DNA of 64,000 bases, from NCBI RefSeq assembly GCF_001417775.1, contig NZ_BBZJ01000025.1, positions 124,001 through 188,000 of the forward strand, given 5' to 3'. This stretch comes from Streptomyces sp. TP-A0356. GTDB taxonomy: Bacteria; Actinomycetota; Actinomycetes; Streptomycetales; Streptomycetaceae. Made by a program: the position numbers and the translations under genes. The notes beneath the pieces were generated by a model. That model did not search any database and was not told where the DNA came from. It saw only the letters and a program-made list of their open reading frames with translations. Positions 24,447-33,502 of this stretch are shown piece after piece; position 1 is the first letter of the stretch; each line of letters starts with the position of its first letter.

Positions 24447-26450
24447 ATGACAGCGACGACCGACGGAAGCACCGGGGCCCTGCCACCCCGAGCCGCCTCG
24501 GCCAGCGAAACCAGCGCACCGCTCCCGGAGGCGGCCGGGACGGTCGGCCCTCGAGACGCCGCCGAGCGCGCCATACGGCGCGCCAGGGACTTCCTGCTGT
24601 CCCGGCAGGACGCCCAGGGCTGGTGGAAGGGCGACCTCGAGACGAACGTCACGATGGACGCCGAGGATCTGCTGCTCCGTCAGTTCCTGGGCATCCGCGA
24701 CGAGAAGACCACCCGCGCCGCCGCCCTGTTCATCCGCGGCGAGCAGCGCGAGGACGGCACCTGGACGACCTTCTACGGCGGCCCCGGCGAACTGTCCGCC
24801 ACCATCGAGGCGTACGTCGCCCTGCGTCTGGCCGGCGACGCGCCGGACGAGCCGCACATGGCGAAGGCGTCCGCGTGGGTCCGCGAGCAGGGCGGCATCG
24901 CCGCCTCCCGCGTCTTCACCCGGATCTGGCTCGCCCTGTTCGGCTGGTGGAAATGGGAGGACCTGCCGGAACTGCCGCCGGAGCTCATCTACTTCCCGAA
25001 GTGGGTGCCGCTGAACATCTACGACTTCGGGTGCTGGGCGCGGCAGACCATCGTGCCGCTGACCATCGTCTCGGCCAAGCGCCCGGTGCGCCCCGCGCCG
25101 TTCCCGCTCGACGAACTGCACACCGACGCGAGCGACCCCAACCCGGCCAAGGACCCGGCCCCCATGGTGAGTTGGGACGGCGTCTTCCAGCGGCTCGACA
25201 AGGCCCTGCACCAGTTCCGCAAGGTCGCCCCGCGCCGGCTGCGCACGGCGGCGATGCACACCGCCGCCCGCTGGATCATCGAACGGCAGGAGAACGACGG
25301 CTGCTGGGGCGGCATCCAGCCGCCCGCGGTCTACTCGATCATCGCCCTGCACCTGCTCGGCTACGACCTCCAGCACCCCGTGATGCGCGAGGGGATCGCC
25401 TCGCTGGACCGTTTCGCCGTATGGCGTGAGGACGGTGCCCGCATGATCGAGGCCTGTCAGTCCCCGGTGTGGGACACCTGCCTCGCGACCATCGCGCTCG
25501 CCGACGCGGGCGTGCCCGCCGACCACCCGCAGCTGGTGAAGGCCGCGGACTGGATGCTGGGCGAGCAGATCGTCCGGCCCGGCGACTGGTCCGTCAGACG
25601 TCCCGGGCTTCCGCCGGGCGGCTGGGCCTTCGAGTTCCACAACGACAACTACCCCGACATCGACGACACCGCCGAGGTCGTCCTCGCGCTGCGCCGCGTC
25701 AAGCACCACGACCCGGACCGGGTCGAGCAGGCCATCGGGCGCGGGGTGCGCTGGAACCTCGGCATGCAGTCCAAGAACGGCGCCTGGGGCGCCTTCGACG
25801 TCGACAACACCAGCCCGTTCCCCAACCGGCTGCCGTTCTGCGACTTCGGCGAGGTCATCGACCCGCCGTCCGCCGACGTCACCGCGCACGTCGTGGAGAT
25901 GCTCGCGGTCGAGGGCCTCTCCCACGACCCGCGCACCCGCCGGGGCATCGAGTGGCTGCTGGCCGAACAGGAACCCGACGGCTCGTGGTTCGGGCGCTGG
26001 GGCGTCAACTACGTGTACGGCACGGGCTCGGTGGTGCCCGCGCTGGTCGCGGCGGGAATCCCCGGTGCGCACCCGGCGATCCGCCGGGCCGTATCCTGGC
26101 TGGAGCGCGTACAGAACGACGACGGCGGCTGGGGCGAGGACCTGCGCTCCTACCGGTACGTCAAGGAGTGGAGCGGCCGGGGCGCCTCCACCGCCTCCCA
26201 GACGGCCTGGGCGCTGCTCGCACTGCTGGCCGCGGGGGAGAGCGAGTCCAAGGCCGTTGAGGGCGGCGTCGAGTTCCTCGCCCGGACCCAGAACGAGGAC
26301 GGCTCCTGGGACGAGCCGTACTTCACCGGCACCGGCTTCCCCTGGGACTTCTCCATCAACTACCACCTCTACCGGCAGGTATTCCCGCTCACCGCGCTCG
26401 GCCGCTATGTGCACGGCGAGCCGTTCGCCGGGGCCAAGGCGAGCCGATGA
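24447..26450 (+). CDS. shc: Squalene-hopene cyclase
   Basis: Monotopic membrane cyclase of 667 residues turning squalene into hopene/hopanol. The catalytic DxDD motif is D404-I-D-D407 within NYPDIDDTAEV. Several QW repeats are visible (QDAQGWWKGD, EDGTWTTFYGG, NDGCWGG, DDGGWGED, EDGSWDEP). Length equals that of characterised bacterial enzymes plus a disordered 30-residue N-terminus. ATG 24447 has GAAGGGG upstream. Second gene block of the operon after a 154-bp gap. Confidence 0.96.
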   Translation: MTATTDGSTGALPPRAASASETSAPLPEAAGTVGPRDAAERAIRRARDFLLSRQDAQGWWKGDLETNVTMDAEDLLLRQFLGIRDEKTTRAAALFIRGEQREDGTWTTFYGGPGELSATIEAYVALRLAGDAPDEPHMAKASAWVREQGGIAASRVFTRIWLALFGWWKWEDLPELPPELIYFPKWVPLNIYDFGCWARQTIVPLTIVSAKRPVRPAPFPLDELHTDASDPNPAKDPAPMVSWDGVFQRLDKALHQFRKVAPRRLRTAAMHTAARWIIERQENDGCWGGIQPPAVYSIIALHLLGYDLQHPVMREGIASLDRFAVWREDGARMIEACQSPVWDTCLATIALADAGVPADHPQLVKAADWMLGEQIVRPGDWSVRRPGLPPGGWAFEFHNDNYPDIDDTAEVVLALRRVKHHDPDRVEQAIGRGVRWNLGMQSKNGAWGAFDVDNTSPFPNRLPFCDFGEVIDPPSADVTAHVVEMLAVEGLSHDPRTRRGIEWLLAEQEPDGSWFGRWGVNYVYGTGSVVPALVAAGIPGAHPAIRRAVSWLERVQNDDGGWGEDLRSYRYVKEWSGRGASTASQTAWALLALLAAGESESKAVEGGVEFLARTQNEDGSWDEPYFTGTGFPWDFSINYHLYRQVFPLTALGRYVHGEPFAGAKASR

Positions 26451-27088
26451 GCAGACAGCCCGACCAGGCCCCGCTGGTGATCGCCTGCGCGCTCGGCATC
26501 GAGCGCCTCGCCCTGCGCAGCGGCGACCGCAGCGGCGCCGAGGGGCCCCTCATCGTACTCCGTACGGGTATGGGGCCCCGGGCGGCCGAACGCTCGCTCA
26601 CCCGGGCGCTCACCGACCCCGGCCTCGCCGGGGCGGCCGTCCTCGCCACGGGCTTCTGCGCGGGGCTCGCACCCGGGATGCACCCCGGTGACCTGGTCGT
26701 CGCCGAGGAGACCCGGGACCCGCGCGGCACCACCCCGTGCACGGACACCGACCTGCTCGTCAAGGCCCTCCAGCGCGCCGTCCGGGGGCGCGCCGTCCAC
26801 ACCGGACCGCTCACCGGCTCCGACCATGTCGTCCGTGGTCAGGAGCGGTCCGAACTGCGCGCGACCGGCGCCATCGCGGTCGACATGGAATCCGCGGCCA
26901 CCCTCCACAGCGCCATGCGTACCGGCGAGCGCCCGGTTGCGGCCGTCCGGGTGGTCGTGGACGCTCCAGAACATGAACTCGTCCGAATCGGCACCTTGCG
27001 CGGTGGAATATCAGCCTTCCGTGTCCTACGTGCCGTCCTTCCAGCTTTCTTCGAATGGCACCGTTCCTTGCTGCTCCCCAGGAGGTGA
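26447..27088 (+). CDS. hpnG: HpnG-type nucleosidase/phosphorylase
   Basis: 213-residue PNP/UDP-fold protein. Recognisable parts are VLRTGMGPRAA, ATGFCAGLAPGMHPGDLVVA and the ribose-binding AVDMESAA. In hopanoid synthesis HpnG removes adenine from adenosylhopane. It is shorter and weaker in sequence than generic MTA/SAH nucleosidases, so assignment rests partly on position between shc and hpnH. ATG overlaps the shc stop (ATGA). Its 3' end carries the AGGAGG of hpnH. Confidence 0.85.
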   Translation: MSRQPDQAPLVIACALGIERLALRSGDRSGAEGPLIVLRTGMGPRAAERSLTRALTDPGLAGAAVLATGFCAGLAPGMHPGDLVVAEETRDPRGTTPCTDTDLLVKALQRAVRGRAVHTGPLTGSDHVVRGQERSELRATGAIAVDMESAATLHSAMRTGERPVAAVRVVVDAPEHELVRIGTLRGGISAFRVLRAVLPAFFEWHRSLLLPRR

Positions 27089-27093
27089 CCCAG

Positions 27094-28134
27094 ATGGCCA
27101 TGCCGCTGCGCCAGACCATCAAGGTGGCGACGTATCTCTTCGAACAGAAGTTGCGCAGGCGGGACAAGTTTCCGCTCATCGTCGAGCTGGAACCCCTCTT
27201 CGCCTGCAACCTGAAGTGTGAGGGCTGCGGCAAGATCCAGCACCCGGCGGGAGTGCTCAAGCAGCGCATGCCGGTGGCGCAGGCCGTGGGAGCGGTTCTG
27301 GAGTCCGGTGCGCCGATGGTGTCGATCGCCGGCGGCGAGCCGCTGATGCATCCGCAGATCGACGAGATCGTACGGCAGTTGGTGGCGCGCGGGAAGTACG
27401 TCTTCCTGTGCACCAACGCCATGCTGCTGCGCAAGAAGATGGACGACTTCACGCCGTCGCCGTACTTCGCGTTCGCCGTGCACATCGACGGCCTGCGTGA
27501 GCGGCACGACGAGTCCGTGGCGAAGGAGGGGGTGTTCGACGAGGCCGTGGAGGCGATCAAGGAGGCCAAGCGGCGCGGCTTCCGGGTCACCACCAACTCG
27601 ACCTTCTTCAACACGGACACCCCGCAGACCGTCATCGAGGTGCTCAACTTCCTCAATGACGACCTGAAGGTCGACGAGATGATGATCTCGCCCGCCTACG
27701 CCTACGAGAAGGCGCCCGACCAGGAGCACTTCCTGGGAGTGGAGCAGACCCGCGAGCTGTTCAAGAAGGCCTTCGCGGGCGGCAACCGCCGCCGCTGGCG
27801 GCTCAACCACTCGCCCCTCTTCCTGGACTTCCTGGAGGGCAAGGTCGATTTCCCGTGCACGGCCTGGGCGATCCCGAACTACTCGCTCTTCGGCTGGCAG
27901 CGGCCCTGCTATCTGATGAGCGACGGGTACGTGCCGACGTACCGGGAGCTGATCGAGAAGACCGACTGGGACAAGTACGGCCGCGGCAAGGACCCGCGCT
28001 GCGCCAACTGCATGGCGCACTGCGGCTACGAGCCCACCGCCGTCATGGCCACCATGGGCTCCCTCAAGGAGTCCCTGCGGGCCATGCGCGAGACCGTCTC
28101 GGGGAACTCGGCGAACTCCGGAAGCAACGGGTGA
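27094..28134 (+). CDS. hpnH: HpnH, adenosyl-hopene transferase (radical SAM)
   Basis: 346-residue radical SAM enzyme that attaches the 5'-deoxyadenosyl group to diploptene, forming the C35 skeleton. The [4Fe-4S] motif is C38, C42, C45 (ACNLKCEGC). SIAGGEPLMHP is the SAM-binding GGE motif. The C-terminal DUF3463-type region contains further cysteines (PRCANCMAHCGYEP) that may bind an auxiliary cluster. ATG 27094 with AGGAGG 8 nt upstream fits; a longer frame overlapping hpnG is non-homologous. Confidence 0.95.
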   Translation: MAMPLRQTIKVATYLFEQKLRRRDKFPLIVELEPLFACNLKCEGCGKIQHPAGVLKQRMPVAQAVGAVLESGAPMVSIAGGEPLMHPQIDEIVRQLVARGKYVFLCTNAMLLRKKMDDFTPSPYFAFAVHIDGLRERHDESVAKEGVFDEAVEAIKEAKRRGFRVTTNSTFFNTDTPQTVIEVLNFLNDDLKVDEMMISPAYAYEKAPDQEHFLGVEQTRELFKKAFAGGNRRRWRLNHSPLFLDFLEGKVDFPCTAWAIPNYSLFGWQRPCYLMSDGYVPTYRELIEKTDWDKYGRGKDPRCANCMAHCGYEPTAVMATMGSLKESLRAMRETVSGNSANSGSNG

Positions 28135-28138
28135 CGCC

Positions 28139-29296
28139 ATGACCGCCGTTCCCTTGGGCGTCCCCGAGGTACCGGTCCGGCCGATCGCCGCGCGGCGCGT
28201 CGCGCGGCAGATCCACGTCGGGCCGGTGGCGGTCGGGGGCGGGGCCCCGGTGTCGGTGCAGTCGATGACGACGACCCGTACGTCGGACATCGGCGCCACC
28301 TTGCAGCAGATCGCCGAACTCACCGCGGCCGGCTGCCAGATCGTCCGCGTCGCCTGCCCCACGCAGGACGACGCGGACGCCCTCGCCACGATCGCGCGCA
28401 AGTCGCAGATCCCCGTGATCGCGGACATCCACTTCCAGCCCAAGTACGTCTTCGCGGCGATCGAGGCGGGGTGTGCGGCCGTCCGGGTGAATCCCGGCAA
28501 CATCAAGCAGTTCGACGACAAGGTCAAGGAGATCGCGCGGGCCGCCAAGGACCACGGCACCCCGATCCGGATCGGGGTGAACGCCGGCTCGCTGGACGGA
28601 CGGCTCCTGAAGAAGTACGGCCGGGCGACGCCCGAGGCGCTCGTGGAGTCGGCGCTGTGGGAGGCGTCGCTGTTCGAGGAGCACGACTTCCGGGACATCA
28701 AGATCTCGGTCAAGCACAACGACCCGGTCGTGATGGTCAACGCCTACCGCCAGCTGGCCGAGAAGTGCGACTATCCGCTGCACCTGGGCGTCACGGAGGC
28801 CGGACCCGCCTTCCAGGGCACGATCAAGTCGGCCGTGGCCTTCGGCGCGCTGCTGTCGGAGGGCATCGGTGACACGATCCGTGTGTCGCTCTCCGCGCCC
28901 CCCGTCGAGGAGGTCAAGGTCGGCATCCAGATCCTGGAGTCCCTGGGCCTTCGGCAGCGGCGCCTGGAGATCGTCTCGTGCCCGTCGTGCGGGCGCGCCC
29001 AGGTCGACGTCTACAGGCTGGCCGACGAGGTCACGGCCGGTCTCTCCGGCATGGAGGTGCCCCTGCGGGTCGCCGTCATGGGCTGCGTGGTCAACGGTCC
29101 GGGGGAGGCGCGGGAGGCGGACCTGGGGGTCGCCTCCGGCAACGGCAAGGGGCAGATCTTCGTCAGGGGCGAGGTCATCAAGACCGTGCCCGAGTCGAAG
29201 ATCGTGGAGACCCTCATCGAGGAGGCGATGAAGATCGCCGAGCAGATGGAGAGGGACGGCGTCGGGTCCGGAGAACCGGCCGTCACCGTGAGCTGA
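28139..29296 (+). CDS. ispG: IspG (GcpE), HMBPP synthase
   Basis: Fe-S enzyme of the MEP pathway converting methylerythritol cyclodiphosphate to HMBPP. 385 residues with PVSVQSMTTTRTSD, RVNPGNI and the cluster ligands C281, C284 (SCPSCGRAQ) and C316 with E323 (GCVVNGPGEA). It starts 4 bp after hpnH. As Streptomyces normally have another ispG elsewhere, this is probably a pathway-dedicated second copy; that is inference. Confidence 0.95.
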   Translation: MTAVPLGVPEVPVRPIAARRVARQIHVGPVAVGGGAPVSVQSMTTTRTSDIGATLQQIAELTAAGCQIVRVACPTQDDADALATIARKSQIPVIADIHFQPKYVFAAIEAGCAAVRVNPGNIKQFDDKVKEIARAAKDHGTPIRIGVNAGSLDGRLLKKYGRATPEALVESALWEASLFEEHDFRDIKISVKHNDPVVMVNAYRQLAEKCDYPLHLGVTEAGPAFQGTIKSAVAFGALLSEGIGDTIRVSLSAPPVEEVKVGIQILESLGLRQRRLEIVSCPSCGRAQVDVYRLADEVTAGLSGMEVPLRVAVMGCVVNGPGEAREADLGVASGNGKGQIFVRGEVIKTVPESKIVETLIEEAMKIAEQMERDGVGSGEPAVTVS

Positions 29297-29325
29297 ACAG
29301 CACGGACCGACAGGGGGCACCCGAC

Positions 29326-31236
29326 GTGACCATTCTGGAGAACATCCGGGGACCGCGCGACCTCAAGGCGCTGTCCCAGGTGCAGCTACGTCAACTGGCC
29401 GAGGAGATCAGGGAGTTCCTGGTCCACGCGGTCGCCAGGACCGGCGGTCATCTGGGGCCCAATCTGGGGGTGGTGGAGCTCTCCATCGCACTCCACCGGG
29501 CCTTCGAGTCACCGGTCGACCGCATCCTGTGGGACACCGGTCACCAGAGCTATGTCCACAAGCTGCTCACCGGGCGTCAGGACTTCTCGAAGCTGCGCGG
29601 CAAGGGGGGCCTGTCCGGCTATCCGTCGCGCGAGGAGTCCGAGCACGACGTCATCGAGAACAGCCATGCGTCCACCGCGCTCGGCTGGGCCGACGGGCTC
29701 GCCAAGGCCCGCCAGGTGCAGGGGGAGAAGGGCCATGTGGTCGCCGTCATCGGCGACGGCGCGCTGACCGGCGGGATGGCGTGGGAGGCGCTCAACAACA
29801 TCGCCGCCGCCAAGGACCGCCCACTGATCATCGTCGTCAACGACAACGAACGCTCGTACGCGCCCACCATCGGCGGCCTCGCCAACCACCTCGCCACCCT
29901 GCGCACGACGGACGGCTACGAGAAGGTCCTGGCCTGGGGCAAGGAGGTGCTGCAGCGCACACCCGTCATCGGCAACACCCTCTACGAGGCCCTGCACGGA
30001 GCGAAGAAGGGCTTCAAGGACGCGTTCGCGCCGCAGGGTCTGTTCGAGGACCTGGGCCTGAAGTACGTCGGCCCGATCGACGGACACGACATCCGGGCCG
30101 TCGAGTCGGCGCTGCGCCGCGCCAAGCGCTTCCACGGCCCGGTGCTGATCCACTGCCTCACCGAGAAGGGCCGCGGCTACGAGCCCGCGCTCGCCCACGA
30201 GGAGGACCACTTCCACACCGTCGGTGTGATGGACCCGCTCACCTGCGAGCCCCTGGTGCCGGCCGACAGTCCGTCGTGGACCTCCGTCTTCGGCGACGAG
30301 ATCGTGCGGATCGGCGAGGAGCGCGAGGACGTCGTGGCGATCACGGCGGCCATGCTGCACCCCGTGGGCCTCACCCGGTTCGCGGAGCGGTTCCCGGACC
30401 GGGTGTGGGACGTCGGGATAGCGGAGCAGCACGCGGCGGTCTCCGCGGCCGGCCTCGCGACCGGCGGACTGCACCCGGTGGTCGCCGTCTACGCGACCTT
30501 CCTCAACCGCGCCTTCGACCAGCTCCTCATGGACGTGGCCCTGCACCGCTGCGGCGTCACGTTCGTCCTTGACCGGGCGGGGGTCACGGGCGTCGACGGC
30601 GCGTCGCACAACGGCATGTGGGACATGTCGGTGCTGCAGGTCGTGCCGGGCCTCAGGATCGCCGCGCCACGCGACGCCGACCAGTTGCGGGCGCAGCTGC
30701 GGGAAGCGGTCGCGGTCGACGACGCGCCGACCCTGGTCCGGTTCCCGAAGGAGTCGGTGGGCCCGGTGATCCCGGCGGTGGACCGGGTGGGCGGCCTGGA
30801 CGTGCTGCACCGCGCCGACCGGCCCGAGGTGCTCCTCGTCGCCGTCGGAGTCATGGCACCCGTCTGCCTCCAGGCCGCCGAGCTGCTGGAGGCGCGTGGC
30901 ATCGGCTGCACGGTCGTCGACCCGCGCTGGGTCAAGCCCGTCGACCCCTCGCTGCCGGGGCTGGCCGCCGAGCACCGGCTGGTCGCGGTCGTCGAGGACA
31001 ACAGCCGATCCGCCGGAGTCGGCTCCGCGGTCGCGCTGGCGCTCGGCGATGCCGACGTCGACGTACCCGTACGGCGGTTGGGGATCCCGGAGCAGTTCCT
31101 CGCGCACGCCAAGCGGAGTGAGGTGCTCGCCGACATCGGCCTCACCCCCGTCGAGGTGGCGGGACGGATCAGCGCCTGCCTGGCCGCCCGGGACGCGCTG
31201 TCGAACGACGAGGCCGCCAAGGAGAAGCAGGAATGA
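29326..31236 (+). CDS. dxs: 1-deoxy-D-xylulose-5-phosphate synthase
   Basis: Thiamine-diphosphate enzyme, first step of the MEP pathway, 636 residues. TPP motif GDGALTGGMAWEALNN; N-terminal WDTGHQSYVHKLLTGR; transketolase-type pyrimidine domain with DVGIAEQHA and FVLDRAGVTGVDGASHNGMWD. GTG 29326 follows AGGGGG at suitable spacing and matches the family N-terminus (MTILENIRGPRDLK). It sits with ispG inside the hopanoid operon, presumably boosting isoprenoid supply; a housekeeping dxs is expected elsewhere. Confidence 0.95.
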   Translation: MTILENIRGPRDLKALSQVQLRQLAEEIREFLVHAVARTGGHLGPNLGVVELSIALHRAFESPVDRILWDTGHQSYVHKLLTGRQDFSKLRGKGGLSGYPSREESEHDVIENSHASTALGWADGLAKARQVQGEKGHVVAVIGDGALTGGMAWEALNNIAAAKDRPLIIVVNDNERSYAPTIGGLANHLATLRTTDGYEKVLAWGKEVLQRTPVIGNTLYEALHGAKKGFKDAFAPQGLFEDLGLKYVGPIDGHDIRAVESALRRAKRFHGPVLIHCLTEKGRGYEPALAHEEDHFHTVGVMDPLTCEPLVPADSPSWTSVFGDEIVRIGEEREDVVAITAAMLHPVGLTRFAERFPDRVWDVGIAEQHAAVSAAGLATGGLHPVVAVYATFLNRAFDQLLMDVALHRCGVTFVLDRAGVTGVDGASHNGMWDMSVLQVVPGLRIAAPRDADQLRAQLREAVAVDDAPTLVRFPKESVGPVIPAVDRVGGLDVLHRADRPEVLLVAVGVMAPVCLQAAELLEARGIGCTVVDPRWVKPVDPSLPGLAAEHRLVAVVEDNSRSAGVGSAVALALGDADVDVPVRRLGIPEQFLAHAKRSEVLADIGLTPVEVAGRISACLAARDALSNDEAAKEKQE

Positions 31237-32630
31237 CCAGTCCTTCCGGGAACGGGGAGTTCGACCTCGGCGCGCTCCTGGCCGAGCGCGGGGCCGAGCG
31301 CTACGAGCTGCACTCCAGGTACCTCAACCACCAGCTCCCGCGCATGCTCCACACCATCGGCTTCGACAAGGTCTACGAGCGGGCCGAGGGCGCCCACTTC
31401 TGGGACGCGGACGGCAACGACTATCTGGACATGCTCGCCGGGTTCGGGGTGATGGGGCTGGGCCGCCACCACCCCGTGGTCCGCAAGGCGCTGCACGACG
31501 TCCTGGACGCACAGCTCGCCGATCTCACCCGCTTCGACTGCCAGCCGCTGCCCGGGCTGCTGGCGGAGCGGCTGCTCGCCCACAGCCCCCATCTGGACCG
31601 GGTGTTCTTCGGCAACAGTGGGACGGAGGCGGTCGAGACCGCGCTGAAGTTCGCCCGGTACGCCACCGGCAGACCGCGGATCCTGTACTGCACCCACGCC
31701 TTCCACGGGCTGACCACCGGCTCGCTGTCCGTGAACGGCGAGTCCGGGTTCCGTGACGGCTTCGCCCCCCTGCTGCCCGACACGGCGGTCCCGCTCGGCG
31801 ATCTCGACGCCCTGGCCCGGGAGCTGAAGAAGGGAGACGTGGCGGCACTCGTCGTCGAGCCGATCCAGGGCAAGGGTGTCCACGAGGCCCCGCCGGGCTA
31901 TCTGCACGCCGCCCAGGAGCTGCTGCGCCGGCACAAGGCGTTGCTGATCGCGGACGAGGTGCAGACCGGCCTCGGCCGCACCGGGGACTTCTACGCCCAC
32001 CAGCACGAGAGCGGCGTGGAACCGGATCTGGTCTGCGTGGCGAAGGCGCTCTCCGGCGGCTATGTGCCGGTCGGCGCCACCCTGGGCAAGGAGTGGATCT
32101 TCAAGAAGGTCTACTCGTCCATGGACCGGGTGCTCGTGCACTCGGCGAGCTTCGGGTCCAACGCGCAGGCGATGGCGGCCGGGCTCGCCACCCTCTCCGT
32201 GATGGAGAACGAGCAGATCGTCGCGAACGCGCGCGCCGTCGGGGAGCAGCTGAAGTCCCGGCTGACGGCGCTGATCGACAAGTACGAGATGCTCAGCGAC
32301 GTACGTGGCCGGGGCCTGATGATCGGCATTGAGTTCGGCCGGCCGACCTCCCTGAAGCTGCGCGGACGGTGGACCATGCTCCAGGCGGCCCGCAAGGGTC
32401 TGTTCGCGCAGATGGTCGTCGTCCCGCTGCTGCAACGGCATCGGATCCTCACCCAGGTCTCCGGTGACCACCTGGAGGTGATCAAGCTGATTCCGCCGCT
32501 GATCATCGGTGAGCAGGACGTCGACCGCTTCGTGGATGCCTTCACCGCGGTCATGGACGACGCGCACGGTGGCGGGCTGGTGTGGGAGTTCGGGAAGACG
32601 CTGATCAAGCAGGCGGTGGCGAACCGGTAG
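31233..32630 (+). CDS. HpnO-like class III aminotransferase
   Basis: 465-residue PLP enzyme. FFGNSGTEAVETALKFARY binds phosphate, IADEVQTGLGRTG carries the PLP Asp, and K271 in CVAKALSGGYVPVG is the Schiff-base lysine. As last enzyme of the hopanoid operon it probably aminates the C35 side chain to aminobacteriohopanetriol, as HpnO does elsewhere. Ornithine or GABA aminotransferase relatives are the alternative. ATG overlaps the dxs stop (ATGA). Confidence 0.88.
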   Translation: MTSPSGNGEFDLGALLAERGAERYELHSRYLNHQLPRMLHTIGFDKVYERAEGAHFWDADGNDYLDMLAGFGVMGLGRHHPVVRKALHDVLDAQLADLTRFDCQPLPGLLAERLLAHSPHLDRVFFGNSGTEAVETALKFARYATGRPRILYCTHAFHGLTTGSLSVNGESGFRDGFAPLLPDTAVPLGDLDALARELKKGDVAALVVEPIQGKGVHEAPPGYLHAAQELLRRHKALLIADEVQTGLGRTGDFYAHQHESGVEPDLVCVAKALSGGYVPVGATLGKEWIFKKVYSSMDRVLVHSASFGSNAQAMAAGLATLSVMENEQIVANARAVGEQLKSRLTALIDKYEMLSDVRGRGLMIGIEFGRPTSLKLRGRWTMLQAARKGLFAQMVVVPLLQRHRILTQVSGDHLEVIKLIPPLIIGEQDVDRFVDAFTAVMDDAHGGGLVWEFGKTLIKQAVANR

Positions 32631-32641
32631 CCTCAGGAGCT

Positions 32642-32676
32642 TTGCCTCTGAGGCAATGAATTTGCCTCAAAGGCAA
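32642..32676. promoter_or_regulatory. Tandem operator sites before XRE/cupin regulator
   Basis: Two dyads of the form TTGCCT-N3-AGGCAA lie at 32642-32656 (spacer CTG) and 32662-32676 (spacer CAA). They are offset by exactly 20 bp, about two helical turns, so both face the same side of the DNA. They lie 20-55 bp before the regulator start, which suggests autoregulation by the XRE protein. Confidence 0.7.
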
Positions 32677-32696
32677 GCCTGCGGCTCAATGGAGTC

Positions 32697-33320
32697 ATGA
32701 GCTCTCCCGAGACCGGGACCGAGACCGGACCGGCCGAGAACCTGCCCGCCGTCGCACCGCAGCTGCGAGCCCTGCGGCGGCGCGCCTCGCTCACCCTGGA
32801 GGTGGCGGCCCGTGCCGCGGGGCTCTCGCCCGCGCACCTCTCCCGGCTGGAGACCGGGCAGCGTCAGCCCTCGCTGCCGATGCTGCTCGCGCTCGCCCGT
32901 ATCTACGGTACGACGGTGTCCGAACTGCTCGGCGAGACCGTCGCCGACCGGGACGCGGTGGTGCGCGCCGCCGACATGGAGCCGACCCGGGCGGGCGGCT
33001 GGACGTACTGGCAGGCCGGTGCGCCGGGCCGCGGGATGCAGGCCCTGCGCGTCCATGTGCCGTACGGCGCCCAGGGCGACATCGTGCGCGTCCACCCCGG
33101 CGAGGAATGGCTGTATGTGCTGAAGGGACGGCTGCGGTTGCGCCTCGGTGACACCACCCAGGTGCTGGAGCCGGGGGACAGCGCGCACTTCGACTCGCTG
33201 ACCCCGCACCGCCTCGCGGCCGCCGATCACAACGGGACCGAGCTGCTCTTCGTCCACACCCTGCTGCAGAGCCCGACCGCGACGCTCTGCCTCGGACCCA
33301 CCCCTGGAGAAACGCCATGA
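32697..33320 (+). CDS. XRE-family regulator with C-terminal cupin domain
   Basis: 207 residues: helix-turn-helix at about 20-75 (LRRRASLTLEVAARAAGLSP, HLSRLETGQRQPS) and a cupin barrel at about 110-200 (VHPGEEWLYVLKGRLRLRLGD, LEPGDSAHFDSLTPHRL) with His/Glu positions that may bind metal or a small ligand. It follows the hopanoid operon and is preceded by two dyads, so it likely controls itself and perhaps the DUF6126 gene. Control of the hopanoid genes is possible but untested. GGAG is only 2 nt before the ATG. Confidence 0.9.
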   Translation: MSSPETGTETGPAENLPAVAPQLRALRRRASLTLEVAARAAGLSPAHLSRLETGQRQPSLPMLLALARIYGTTVSELLGETVADRDAVVRAADMEPTRAGGWTYWQAGAPGRGMQALRVHVPYGAQGDIVRVHPGEEWLYVLKGRLRLRLGDTTQVLEPGDSAHFDSLTPHRLAAADHNGTELLFVHTLLQSPTATLCLGPTPGETP

Positions 33321-33466
33321 CCGAACATCCGGACACCCAGCCCCAGCGCAGGTCGATGGAGGAGAAGTTCCCCCGCGGCCTGTGGGTCCGCCTGATCATC
33401 TACATCGCGGTCGGCCACCTCTTCGCCGGCTTCATCTACCTGCTGTTCGAGCTGGGCGCGAAGTAG
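33317..33466 (+). CDS. Small membrane protein, DUF6126 type (49 aa)
   Basis: ATG 33317 overlaps the regulator stop (ATGA). The 49-residue product has a charged N-terminal half (MTEHPDTQPQRRS...) and a single hydrophobic helix (LIIYIAVGHLFAGFIYLLFE). It matches what I recall of the DUF6126 family, which often follows XRE/cupin regulators in Streptomyces. Function unknown; it may be a membrane partner of the regulator. Confidence 0.8.
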   Translation: MTEHPDTQPQRRSMEEKFPRGLWVRLIIYIAVGHLFAGFIYLLFELGAK

Positions 33467-33502
33467 CGGCGGCACGGTCCGCAGGCCGCGAGCGGTTCCG
33501 GC

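Noticed and set aside
24252..26414. 720-codon minus-strand frame opposite shc
   Set aside because: Composition is typical of an antisense shadow, and shc with its DxDD motif and QW repeats is unambiguous.
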